Notes under the pieces: generated by a model | Database searches by the model: none | Seen by the model: only the letters and a program-made list of their open reading frames with translations | What the model was told of the DNA's origin: nothing | Translations under genes and position numbers: made by a program | From: Occultella glacieicola | Lineage (GTDB): Bacteria; Actinomycetota; Actinomycetes; Actinomycetales; Beutenbergiaceae | Length of the DNA stretch: 64,000 nucleotides | Assembly: GCF_004353825.1 (NCBI RefSeq) | Contig: NZ_SMNA01000003.1 | Coordinates: 434,001 to 498,000 of the forward strand | Reading direction: 5' to 3' | Shown here: piece after piece, positions 57,977 through 64,000 of the stretch | Numbering within the stretch: position 1 is the first letter of the stretch | Layout of the letters: each line of letters begins with the position of its first letter

Positions 57977-59037
57977 CTGGTCCCGCTCGGACGCCGGGCC
58001 ACCTGCGCCGGCGGCAGATGCACCACCGGTGCGGTTTCCCGCCCGCCGTCGAGATACCACCGCACCATCGCCTCGAGCCCGTCCGGCAGGGTCACGCTCG
58101 GTTCGAATCCGGTCCCCGCCACGCGGTCGGCCAGGAAGGACGTCTCGGAATCGGAGAGCTTGCGGATCCGAGCGGACGTCACGGGTAGGTTGCGCCCCGT
58201 CGCGGCGGCGATCAGATCGAACGGCTTGGCGGCCAGGAGCGCCGGGGTCAGCGGGATCCGTAGGCCGGGCTGACGGCGCCCGAGGCCGGCGTAGACGGCG
58301 GAGACGACCTCCCGCGACATGAGGTCGGGCTTGTCGACGTAGTTGTAGACCTCGTCCTGACCGTCCGCCACCCTCGACGGTGCAGCCCACAGATGACCGA
58401 TCGCGTCGACGACGTTCGTGACGTAGCACATGCTCTTGCGGTTGGTCCCGGGCCCGACCGGCAGGAACCGGCGCCGGTCGATCTGCTGGATCAGCCGGTA
58501 CACGTTCGCGAAGTTGCGGGGACCGAACACGACGGCGGGCCGGATGATCAGGGCGCGCCGCCCGGGCCCGGACCGCTGCCAGTCCCGGTACGCGCCCTCC
58601 GCGGCGAGCTTGGACCGGCCGTAGTCGTTGACGGGGGTCGGGGTGCTGGTCTCCGACGGCGGGGTGTCCTGTTCGCCGTAGACGGCCACCGAGGAGTAGA
58701 AGCACAGGTTGGTGATCCCGTGATGATCCATCGCGGCGCAGACGGCGCGGGCGCCGCCGACGTTCACGGACTCGAAGGTCGAGGTGGTGATCCCGAAGTC
58801 GTGGTGTGCGGCCGCCAGATTCAGCACGGCGGTGCAATCCGTCATCGCCTCGATGAGCGCGTCGACGTCCCGCACGTCCCCGATCTGGGTCGGCGCGTCG
58901 GCGTGCGGGTCCTCGTACAGGTCGAACCGCACGAACTCGACGCCGAGCCGGTCGAACATCGGCGCGAGGTGCGATCCGACGAAGCCCGAGGCCCCCAGCA
59001 CGAGTACGCGGTCGGCAGAGGTGAGGACGTTCTCCAC
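57973..59037 (-). CDS. NAD-dependent epimerase/dehydratase (extended SDR)
   Basis: 354 residues. The NAD-binding motif VLVLGASGFVGSHLA is at 11-25. The active-site segment has SSVAVYGEQ and the catalytic YGRSK (Tyr and Lys), and RPAVVFGPRNFANVYRLI follows. Substrate unknown; nucleotide-sugar or 3-beta-hydroxysteroid-type, but the setting beside manA and glycosyltransferases suggests a sugar. GTG 59037 has AAGGATC about 12 nt upstream. Divergent from the GT2 at 59210. Confidence 0.85.
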   Translation of the reverse strand: MENVLTSADRVLVLGASGFVGSHLAPMFDRLGVEFVRFDLYEDPHADAPTQIGDVRDVDALIEAMTDCTAVLNLAAAHHDFGITTSTFESVNVGGARAVCAAMDHHGITNLCFYSSVAVYGEQDTPPSETSTPTPVNDYGRSKLAAEGAYRDWQRSGPGRRALIIRPAVVFGPRNFANVYRLIQQIDRRRFLPVGPGTNRKSMCYVTNVVDAIGHLWAAPSRVADGQDEVYNYVDKPDLMSREVVSAVYAGLGRRQPGLRIPLTPALLAAKPFDLIAAATGRNLPVTSARIRKLSDSETSFLADRVAGTGFEPSVTLPDGLEAMVRWYLDGGRETAPVVHLPPAQVARRPSGTR

Positions 59038-59199
59038 GCGGGCGGGATCCTTCCGGTCGGTCGACAGTCCCCCACCATTATGGGGCCGAACCCGCTCCCG
59101 TTCGGCCCGCCCGGCGGTCGGCACCGGACCACAGCAGATCTGCGGCTATCGTGAGGGGCGCCGTACTCCCGCACACTCCCCCTGAGGACTCGAATCCCC

Positions 59200-59205
59200 G
59201 GAGGT
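59200..59205 (+). promoter_or_regulatory. GGAGGT ribosome binding site that points to an ATT start codon
   Basis: A perfect GGAGGT ends 4 nt before the ATT at 59210, while the nearest standard start, GTG 59225, is 20 nt away. There is an in-frame TGA at 59183 and no ATG, GTG, TTG or CTG between it and the ATT. The placement therefore decides the start. Confidence 0.6.
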
Positions 59206-59209
59206 CCCG

Positions 59210-59980
59210 ATTCTCGTCTCGGTCGTGATGCCCGCGCGCAACGCCTCGGCCACCGTGGGCGCTGCCATCGGCTCCGTGCTCGCCCAGACCCACACGGACT
59301 GGGAACTCCTGGTCACCGACGACGGTTCGAGCGACGCCACCGCTGCAATCCTGGCCGAGGCCGCGGCCGCGGACGAGCGCATCCGGCCGGGTCGCACCGC
59401 CGGCCGCAGCGGTGCCGCCGCGGCACGCAACGAGGCGATCGGGCGCGCGACGGGTGACTACATCGCATTCCTCGACAGCGACGACCTGTGGCTGCCCACG
59501 AAACTGGAGCGACAGCTCGCCTTCGCCGAGTCCGGCGACGCACCGCTGACGTTCAGCTCGTACTACAAGGTGGCCGCGGACTTCGACGCCGACCCGGCCC
59601 GCTGGACACCGAACGACCGGATCGTCCGCGCCCGGGAGCGACTGGACTACCGGGACATGCTGCAGCAGAACCACATCGGCTGCCTCACCGCCATGTACGA
59701 CCGGCGTGTCCTGGGCACCAGGTACATGCCGGACCTGCGCAAGCGGCAGGACTACGCCCTATGGCTCTCGATCCTGCGTGACGGCGGCGAGGCCCGCGGG
59801 CTCACCGAACCGCTCGCGCTGTACCGGGACGCCCGGGCCGGGTCGCTCTCGGCGAACAAGCTCTCGCTGGTGCGCTACAACTGGCAGCTCTACCGGGACG
59901 TCGAGCGCCTCTCGCTACCGCGATCGGTGTGGGCACTGGCCCAGACCACGGTGCGATCGGTGCGCAAGGGCCGGATCTGA
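59210..59980 (+). CDS. GT2 glycosyltransferase, probably with ATT start
   Basis: 256 residues from ATT 59210. The usual first beta-strand and loop, ILVSVVMPARNASATVGAAI, are complete only with this start. WELLVTDDGSSDAT, AARNEAIGRATGDYIAFLDS and DLWLPTKLERQLAF follow. Starting at GTG 59225 would delete half of strand 1. The C-terminal part has QDYALWLSILRDG. Acceptor unknown; possibly transfers a mannuronic-type sugar made by the neighbouring genes. Convergent with the UDP-sugar dehydrogenase, with a hairpin between. Confidence 0.82.
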   Translation: MLVSVVMPARNASATVGAAIGSVLAQTHTDWELLVTDDGSSDATAAILAEAAAADERIRPGRTAGRSGAAAARNEAIGRATGDYIAFLDSDDLWLPTKLERQLAFAESGDAPLTFSSYYKVAADFDADPARWTPNDRIVRARERLDYRDMLQQNHIGCLTAMYDRRVLGTRYMPDLRKRQDYALWLSILRDGGEARGLTEPLALYRDARAGSLSANKLSLVRYNWQLYRDVERLSLPRSVWALAQTTVRSVRKGRI

Positions 59981-59985
59981 CCGAT

Positions 59986-60008
59986 CGGCTCGCGGGAGAC
60001 CCGAGCCG
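59986..60008. terminator. Hairpin between GT2 and UDP-sugar dehydrogenase genes
   Basis: CGGCTCG (59986-59992) and CGAGCCG (60002-60008) close a 9-nt loop between two convergent genes. Confidence 0.5.
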
Positions 60009-60022
60009 GCGCCGCGATGGGA

Positions 60023-61315
60023 TCAGGACGTGCCGACGACGATCCGCCGGACGCCGTCCCAGGCCGCCGGGTCGGTCACGTTCCGGCCGTCCACGAGCAC
60101 CTGGATGCCGGGGAGGTCCGCAGGGCTGAGACCGGCGTACTCGGGGTGGTCGGCCTGCACGATCGCGGCATCCACGTCGCCCCCGATCTCATAGGCGTCG
60201 AAGCCGTAGCCCGCGAGTTCCTCGGCGGTGTACATCGGGTCGTGCACGAGCACGGTGGCCCCGGCCTCGCGCAGCGCGGCGACGGTCGGGAAGACGCCGG
60301 AGAAGGCGGTCTCCTTGACCTTGCCCCGGTAGGAGGCACCGAGGACCACGACAGTCTTGCCGGACAGCCCGCCCAGGGCACCGCCGGCCAGCCCGACCGT
60401 GTAGGCGGGCATGTCCATGTTGGCCTCGCGGGCGGCGCGCACCACGGTGGCCTGGGGGTCGGTCCACAGGTACAGGCGCGGGTAGACCGGGATGCAGTGC
60501 CCTCCGACTGCGATGCCGGGCCGGTGGATGTGCGAGTACGGCTGCGAGTTCGAGGCCTCGATCACCTGGTAGACGTCGATGCCGTTCTCGGCGGCGAACC
60601 GGCCGAACTGGTTCGCGAGGCCGATGTTCACGTCGCGGTAGGTGGTCTCGGCGAGCTTCGCCATCTCGGCCGCCTCGGCGCTGCCGAGGTCCCAGACGCC
60701 GTTGCCGCGGGGCAGGTCCGGCCGCTCGTCGAAGTCCAGGACGGCCCGGTAGAACTCGGTCGCCTCCGCGGCGCCGGCTTCGGAGAGGCCACCGACGAGC
60801 TTGGGGTACTTGCGCAGATCCTCGAAGACCCGGCCGGTGAGGACGCGCTCCGGGGAGAACACGAGATGGAAGTCCTTGCCCTCGGAGAGGCCGGAGATCT
60901 CCTCGATGAGCGGCTTCCACCTGGTGCGCGTCGTGCCCACCGGCAGCGTGGTCTCGTAGGAGATCAGGGTGCCCGGCGTCAGATGCTCGGCCAGTGAGCG
61001 GGTGGCGGAGTCCATCCACCCGAAGTCCGGCTCCCAGGTCTCGTCGTTGACGAACAACGGCACGACGATGACGACGGCGTCGCTCCCGGGCACCGCGTCG
61101 GCGTAGTCGGCCGTGGCGCGCAGGGTGCCGTCCGCGGTGGTCTCGGCGATCTTATGCGCGAGGTGCGCCTCACCCGGGAACGGCTCGGTGCCGGCGTTCA
61201 CGAGATCCACGACGTTCTGATTGACGTCGACCCCGACGACCTCGTGACCCTTGCTGGCGAACTGCACGGCCAGCGGGAGTCCGATCTTGCCCAGCGCAAC
61301 GACGGTGATCTTCAC
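60023..61315 (-). CDS. UDP-N-acetylmannosamine/glucosamine dehydrogenase (nucleotide-sugar dehydrogenase)
   Basis: 430 residues. N-terminal Rossmann LGKIGLPLAVQFASKGHEVV, central domain, then the catalytic cysteine in AVGGHCIPVYPRLYLW and C-terminal Rossmann VVVLGASYRGKVKETAFSG. ETTLPVGTTRTRWKPLIEE is the WecC-type sequence. It oxidises UDP-ManNAc or UDP-GlcNAc C6 to the uronic acid using two NAD+. WecB is encoded divergently and WlbA/WbpB-like and DegT genes follow. GTG 61315 (MKITVVALG) has GAGG about 8 nt upstream, so I prefer it over ATG 61327. Confidence 0.9.
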   Translation of the reverse strand: MKITVVALGKIGLPLAVQFASKGHEVVGVDVNQNVVDLVNAGTEPFPGEAHLAHKIAETTADGTLRATADYADAVPGSDAVVIVVPLFVNDETWEPDFGWMDSATRSLAEHLTPGTLISYETTLPVGTTRTRWKPLIEEISGLSEGKDFHLVFSPERVLTGRVFEDLRKYPKLVGGLSEAGAAEATEFYRAVLDFDERPDLPRGNGVWDLGSAEAAEMAKLAETTYRDVNIGLANQFGRFAAENGIDVYQVIEASNSQPYSHIHRPGIAVGGHCIPVYPRLYLWTDPQATVVRAAREANMDMPAYTVGLAGGALGGLSGKTVVVLGASYRGKVKETAFSGVFPTVAALREAGATVLVHDPMYTAEELAGYGFDAYEIGGDVDAAIVQADHPEYAGLSPADLPGIQVLVDGRNVTDPAAWDGVRRIVVGTS

Positions 61316-61358
61316 GTGTGTCCTCATCCGGTAGGGAAGGCGACTGAATTGCCCGCTG

Positions 61359-61366
61359 TATAGGCT
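61359..61366 (+). promoter_or_regulatory. TATAGGCT promoter-like element upstream of wecB
   Basis: TATAGG/TAGGCT lies 50 bp upstream of the wecB ATG in the 101-bp divergent region. No clear -35 element. Confidence 0.35.
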
Positions 61367-61416
61367 ACCGGTGCCGTCCGGTGCGGACGGCTCCCCACAC
61401 GTGAGGTCGCGATCAC

Positions 61417-62481
61417 ATGAAGGTCCTGTCCGTCGTCGGCGCCCGGCCGCAGTTCGTCAAGCTCGCCCCGATCGCGGAAGCGTTCGCCGGCTCGGACGAC
61501 CAGCACGTGATCGTGCACACCGGACAGCACTACGACGCGGCCATGTCCGACGTGTTCTTCGCCGACCTGGCGATCCCGTCGCCGGACGTGCATCTGGGGG
61601 TCGGCTCGGGCAGCCACGGGGTGCAGACCGGCACCATGCTGGCGGCGATGGACGCGGTCCTCGACGAGCACCGGCCCGACTGGGTCCTCGTCTACGGCGA
61701 CACCAACTCCACGCTCGCCGGAGCGGTCTCAGCCGTCAAGATGCACCTGCCGGTCGCCCACCTGGAGGCCGGCCTGCGCTCGTTCAACCGGGCGATGCCC
61801 GAGGAGCACAACCGGGTCCTCACCGACCACGCGGCCGACCTGCTGCTCGCCCCGACCGAGGTCGCCATGGGGCACCTCACCGACGAGGGACTGGCCGCGC
61901 GCAGCGTGCTCGTGGGTGACGTGATGACCGACGTGTGCTTCCGGGTGCGCGACGCCGTCGCGGGCACGCCGCCGGACCTGCCCGACGGCGTCCGTCCTGG
62001 CGGGTACGTCGTGTCCACCATCCACCGGGCCGAGAACACCGACGACCCCGATCGCCTGCGGGCGATCGTCGACGCGCTCGCCGGTGCGGGCACTCCGGTG
62101 CTGCTCCTCGCGCACCCCCGTCTGGTGGCGCGTTGCGCCGAGTTCGGAATCGACCTCGGGGCCGCGGAGACGTTGCACACGGCCGCCCCGCTGCCCTACC
62201 CGCAGATGGTCCAGGCCGTCGCCCACAGCGCCGGGGTTGTCACCGACTCCGGTGGGCTGCAGAAGGAGGCGTTCCTGCTCGGCCGGCCCTGCACCACGCT
62301 GCGCACCGAGACCGAGTGGGTGGAGACGCTCGCCGACGGGTGGAACGTGCTGCTGCCGGGCCTCGAGGGCCTCGCCGACCTCGCCGCGCGGCAAGCACCG
62401 TCGGCCCCTCAGGAGTCGCCGTACGGTGACGGGCGGGCGGCCTCTGCCGTGTTGGCCGCTCTGCGGGCTGCGCACCCTTAA
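61417..62481 (+). CDS. wecB: UDP-N-acetylglucosamine 2-epimerase (non-hydrolysing)
   Basis: 354 residues. Opening VGARPQFVKLAPIAEAF, then VHTGQHYDAAMSDVFFADLA, YGDTNSTLAGAVSA and HLEAGLRSFNRAMPEEHNR carry the catalytic Asp and Glu residues. VTDSGGLQKEAFLLGRPC is the UDP-binding C-terminal block. It interconverts UDP-GlcNAc and UDP-ManNAc (or the 2,3-diacetamido analogue, as in WbpI). GAGGT lies 10 nt upstream of ATG 61417. Divergent from the dehydrogenase gene. Confidence 0.93.
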   Translation: MKVLSVVGARPQFVKLAPIAEAFAGSDDQHVIVHTGQHYDAAMSDVFFADLAIPSPDVHLGVGSGSHGVQTGTMLAAMDAVLDEHRPDWVLVYGDTNSTLAGAVSAVKMHLPVAHLEAGLRSFNRAMPEEHNRVLTDHAADLLLAPTEVAMGHLTDEGLAARSVLVGDVMTDVCFRVRDAVAGTPPDLPDGVRPGGYVVSTIHRAENTDDPDRLRAIVDALAGAGTPVLLLAHPRLVARCAEFGIDLGAAETLHTAAPLPYPQMVQAVAHSAGVVTDSGGLQKEAFLLGRPCTTLRTETEWVETLADGWNVLLPGLEGLADLAARQAPSAPQESPYGDGRAASAVLAALRAAHP

Positions 62482-62491
62482 GGAGACGACG

Positions 62492-62528
62492 GCGGCCCGG
62501 CACCCACCGTAGGTAGGTGCCGGGCCGC
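62492..62528. terminator. Bidirectional terminator between wecB and the oxidoreductase gene
   Basis: A perfect 13-bp GC stem (62492-62504 with 62516-62528), 11 bp past the wecB stop. The converging oxidoreductase stop is at 62547. Confidence 0.7.
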
Positions 62529-62546
62529 TCTCGTCGGCTTCGGTGC

Positions 62547-63539
62547 TCAGGCCTCGAGCTGGATGGTCTGGCCGGTACGGGCCGACTCGATGGCGGCCTC
62601 GGCCACGGCCACCGTGGCCGAGCCCTGCTTCATCGTGACGATGTCGGCCGGCTTGCCCAGTACCGCGTCCCGGAACGCCTCGTGCTCGGTCTTCAGCGGC
62701 TCCGGCTTGCTGATCGCGAACCTCACCACGTCCCCTTCGGACACGCCGCGGAACTGGGCGACGTCGTCCCACTGGGTCTGGATCAGGCCGTTCGCGTAGA
62801 ACGTCAGGTCCGCGAGCAGCGTGTCCGCCAGGAACGTCCCCTTCTCCCCCGTCACCACGGTGAGCCGTTCCTTCATCGGGGACAGCCAGTTCACCAGGTG
62901 GTTGGTGACGATGCCGCCGGACAACATGCCGGTGATCGCGACCAGGTCCTCGAACTCGCGACCACTCTTGAACGCCGTCCGCGCTGCGACCGAGGTGTAG
63001 GACTGCTGCGCCACCCAGGCGGTGAGGTCGATGTCGTGGGTGCCGAGATCCTTGACGACGCCCACATCGGCGATCCTGGCCGGGAACGGGCCCTGGCGTC
63101 GGGTCGCGATCTGGTAGACGTCGCCGAGCTCTCCGGCCTCGAGGCGTGCGCGCAGGGACTGCAGCGCCGGGTTGTACCGCTCGATGTGTCCGACGGCGCC
63201 GACGAGTCCCCTGCTCTCGAACGCCTCCGCGAGCGCACGGGAGCCCTCGGTGTCCTTCGCGAGCGGCTTCTCGATGAGTGCGTGCACCCCGGCCTCAGCC
63301 AGGGCGAGCCCGGTCTCGGTGTGGAACTGCGTCGGCACCGCGACCATCGCGTAGTCGATGCCCGCCGCGATCAGCGCATGGACGTCCGGGAGCACGTCGA
63401 GGTCACCGGCCACGCCGTGCGGGTCGCCGCCGGGGTCGGCGACGGCCACGAGGTCGACGCCGTCGAGCGATCGGAGCACACGGGCGTGGTGACGCCCCAT
63501 CATGCCGAGACCGATGAGGCCGGCGCGCAGGTTCGCCAT
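62547..63539 (-). CDS. Gfo/Idh/MocA oxidoreductase, WlbA/WbpB-like
   Basis: 330 residues. The NAD-binding motif LIGLGMMGRHHARVL is at 8-22 and the conserved EKPLAKD at about 93-99. GHIERYNPALQSLRARLEAG is the WlbA-type sequence, and DLGTHDIDLTAWV contains the catalytic region. WlbA/WbpB oxidise C3 of UDP-GlcNAcA so that an aminotransferase can add an amine. The ATG overlaps the aminotransferase stop by 1 nt (TGATG). Predicted role in UDP-GlcNAc(3NAc)A synthesis. Confidence 0.87.
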   Translation of the reverse strand: MANLRAGLIGLGMMGRHHARVLRSLDGVDLVAVADPGGDPHGVAGDLDVLPDVHALIAAGIDYAMVAVPTQFHTETGLALAEAGVHALIEKPLAKDTEGSRALAEAFESRGLVGAVGHIERYNPALQSLRARLEAGELGDVYQIATRRQGPFPARIADVGVVKDLGTHDIDLTAWVAQQSYTSVAARTAFKSGREFEDLVAITGMLSGGIVTNHLVNWLSPMKERLTVVTGEKGTFLADTLLADLTFYANGLIQTQWDDVAQFRGVSEGDVVRFAISKPEPLKTEHEAFRDAVLGKPADIVTMKQGSATVAVAEAAIESARTGQTIQLEA

Positions 63540-64000
63540 CACGCACCCGCCTTCGCGACCGTGTTCACCGCGGTGACGATGCGGTCGAGGTCCTCCTGCG
63601 AGAGCGAGGGGTGGACCGGCAGCGAGATGACCTCGCGGGCCGCCTTCTCGGTCTCCGGGAGGTCCAGGCCCGGGGCGTATGCCTTGAGGGACTCGAGCCG
63701 GTGGTTGGGGATCGGGTAATAGACGCCGCAGCCGACCGCGTGCTCCTCACGCAAAGCGGTCGCGAAGGCGTCCCGGTCACCGGAGACGCGGATCGTGTAT
63801 TGGTGGTAGACGTGGGTAGCGCCCTCCGCCACAGCCGGGGTGAGCACGCCCTCGAGGTTCGCGTCCAAGAACGCGGCGTTGTCCTGGCGGCTCCGGGTCC
63901 AGGCGGCGACCTTGGTCAGCTGCACCCGTCCGATGGCGGCGTGGATGTCCGTCATCCGGGCGTTGAAGCCGATCAGTTCGTTCGCGTACTGCTTCTCCAT
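63539..64000 (-). CDS. DegT/DnrJ/EryC1/StrS aminotransferase, partial (N-terminus beyond right edge)
   Basis: The last 153 residues of a PLP-dependent sugar aminotransferase: LIGFNARMTDIHAAIGRVQL, GATHVYHQYTIRV and VYYPIPNHRLESLKAYAPG are typical. The PLP lysine lies outside the window. Its one-nucleotide overlap with the WlbA/WbpB-like gene suggests it adds the 3-amino group (WlbC/WbpE role). A WbpD-like acetyltransferase would be expected next, beyond the edge. Confidence 0.9.
   Translation of the reverse strand: MEKQYANELIGFNARMTDIHAAIGRVQLTKVAAWTRSRQDNAAFLDANLEGVLTPAVAEGATHVYHQYTIRVSGDRDAFATALREEHAVGCGVYYPIPNHRLESLKAYAPGLDLPETEKAAREVISLPVHPSLSQEDLDRIVTAVNTVAKAGA

Noticed and set aside
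58085-58110. TPsiC-like GGTTCGAATCCGGTCC
   Set aside because: Inside the epimerase coding sequence (GTGFEPSVTL); no acceptor stem or anticodon arm.
56789-58837. 682-codon frame fusing manA to an upstream segment
   Set aside because: The added segment is an Arg-rich shadow of the epimerase gene; GTG 57976 is coupled to the epimerase stop.
57973-59037. Epimerase as the missing RmlD
   Set aside because: Larger than RmlD, with YGRSK and steroid/sugar-epimerase-type motifs rather than an RmlD pattern.

Overview
The window is high-GC DNA from an actinobacterium, most likely of the order Micrococcales. It carries secA1, mtrA-mtrB-lpqB, hpf, a DUF3499 protein, a WhiB2-type regulator and manA/manB in their usual actinobacterial surroundings. 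GTG starts are common, and at least nine genes appear to start leaderless: a TANNNT box ends 6-8 nt before the start codon and no Shine-Dalgarno sequence is visible. No genus is claimed. After trimming over-long 5' ends, no gene-free gap exceeds about 300 bases. I saw no tRNA, rRNA, CRISPR array, phage or insertion sequence.

Layout. 1-2157: purine module with a nucleobase permease fused to an OHCU-decarboxylase-like domain, followed by a guanine deaminase cut by the left edge. 2346-10785: housekeeping genes (conserved hypothetical, LysM protein, Rv3235-like protein, SecA, a YcaQ-like DNA glycosylase, the ribosome hibernation factor HPF, ComF). 10892-15035: mtrA-mtrB-lpqB, with 4-bp overlaps. 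15133-21329: a MoxR operon (membrane protein, DUF4129, DUF4350, MoxR AAA+ ATPase, DUF58). The usual partners SpoIIM and RDD follow only after a two-gene sugar-acid island (talarate/galactarate dehydratase plus GntR regulator), flanked on its left by a duplicated palindromic repeat. 25744-28614: NhaA antiporter and S-adenosylhomocysteine hydrolase.

28707-45498: surface polysaccharide locus. It holds rmlA, rmlC and rmlB (rmlD is not present), several GT2 enzymes (one frameshifted), two DUF2142-like membrane proteins, a flippase-like LPG_synthase_TM protein, methyltransferases, two rhamnan-synthesis-F proteins (one fused to a GH99-like WbsX domain), the Wzm/Wzt exporter and WbbL. The order wzm-wzt-coiled-coil methyltransferase suggests an ABC-exported, methyl-capped, length-controlled glycan like the enterobacterial WbdD/Wzt systems.

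45495-59037: two tandem CDF metal transporters, a Trm112-like protein, manB, DUF3499, a degenerate zincin, DUF5719, a giant GT2/membrane protein, whiB, a TIGR03089 protein, manA and an epimerase. This is close to the mycobacterial Rv3255c-Rv3268 neighbourhood and supplies mannose precursors and envelope glycosylation. 59210-64000: a GT2 with a probable ATT start, then nucleotide-sugar dehydrogenase, WecB epimerase, WlbA/WbpB-like oxidoreductase and a DegT aminotransferase cut by the right edge. These together look like a UDP-diacetamido-mannuronic-acid type pathway.
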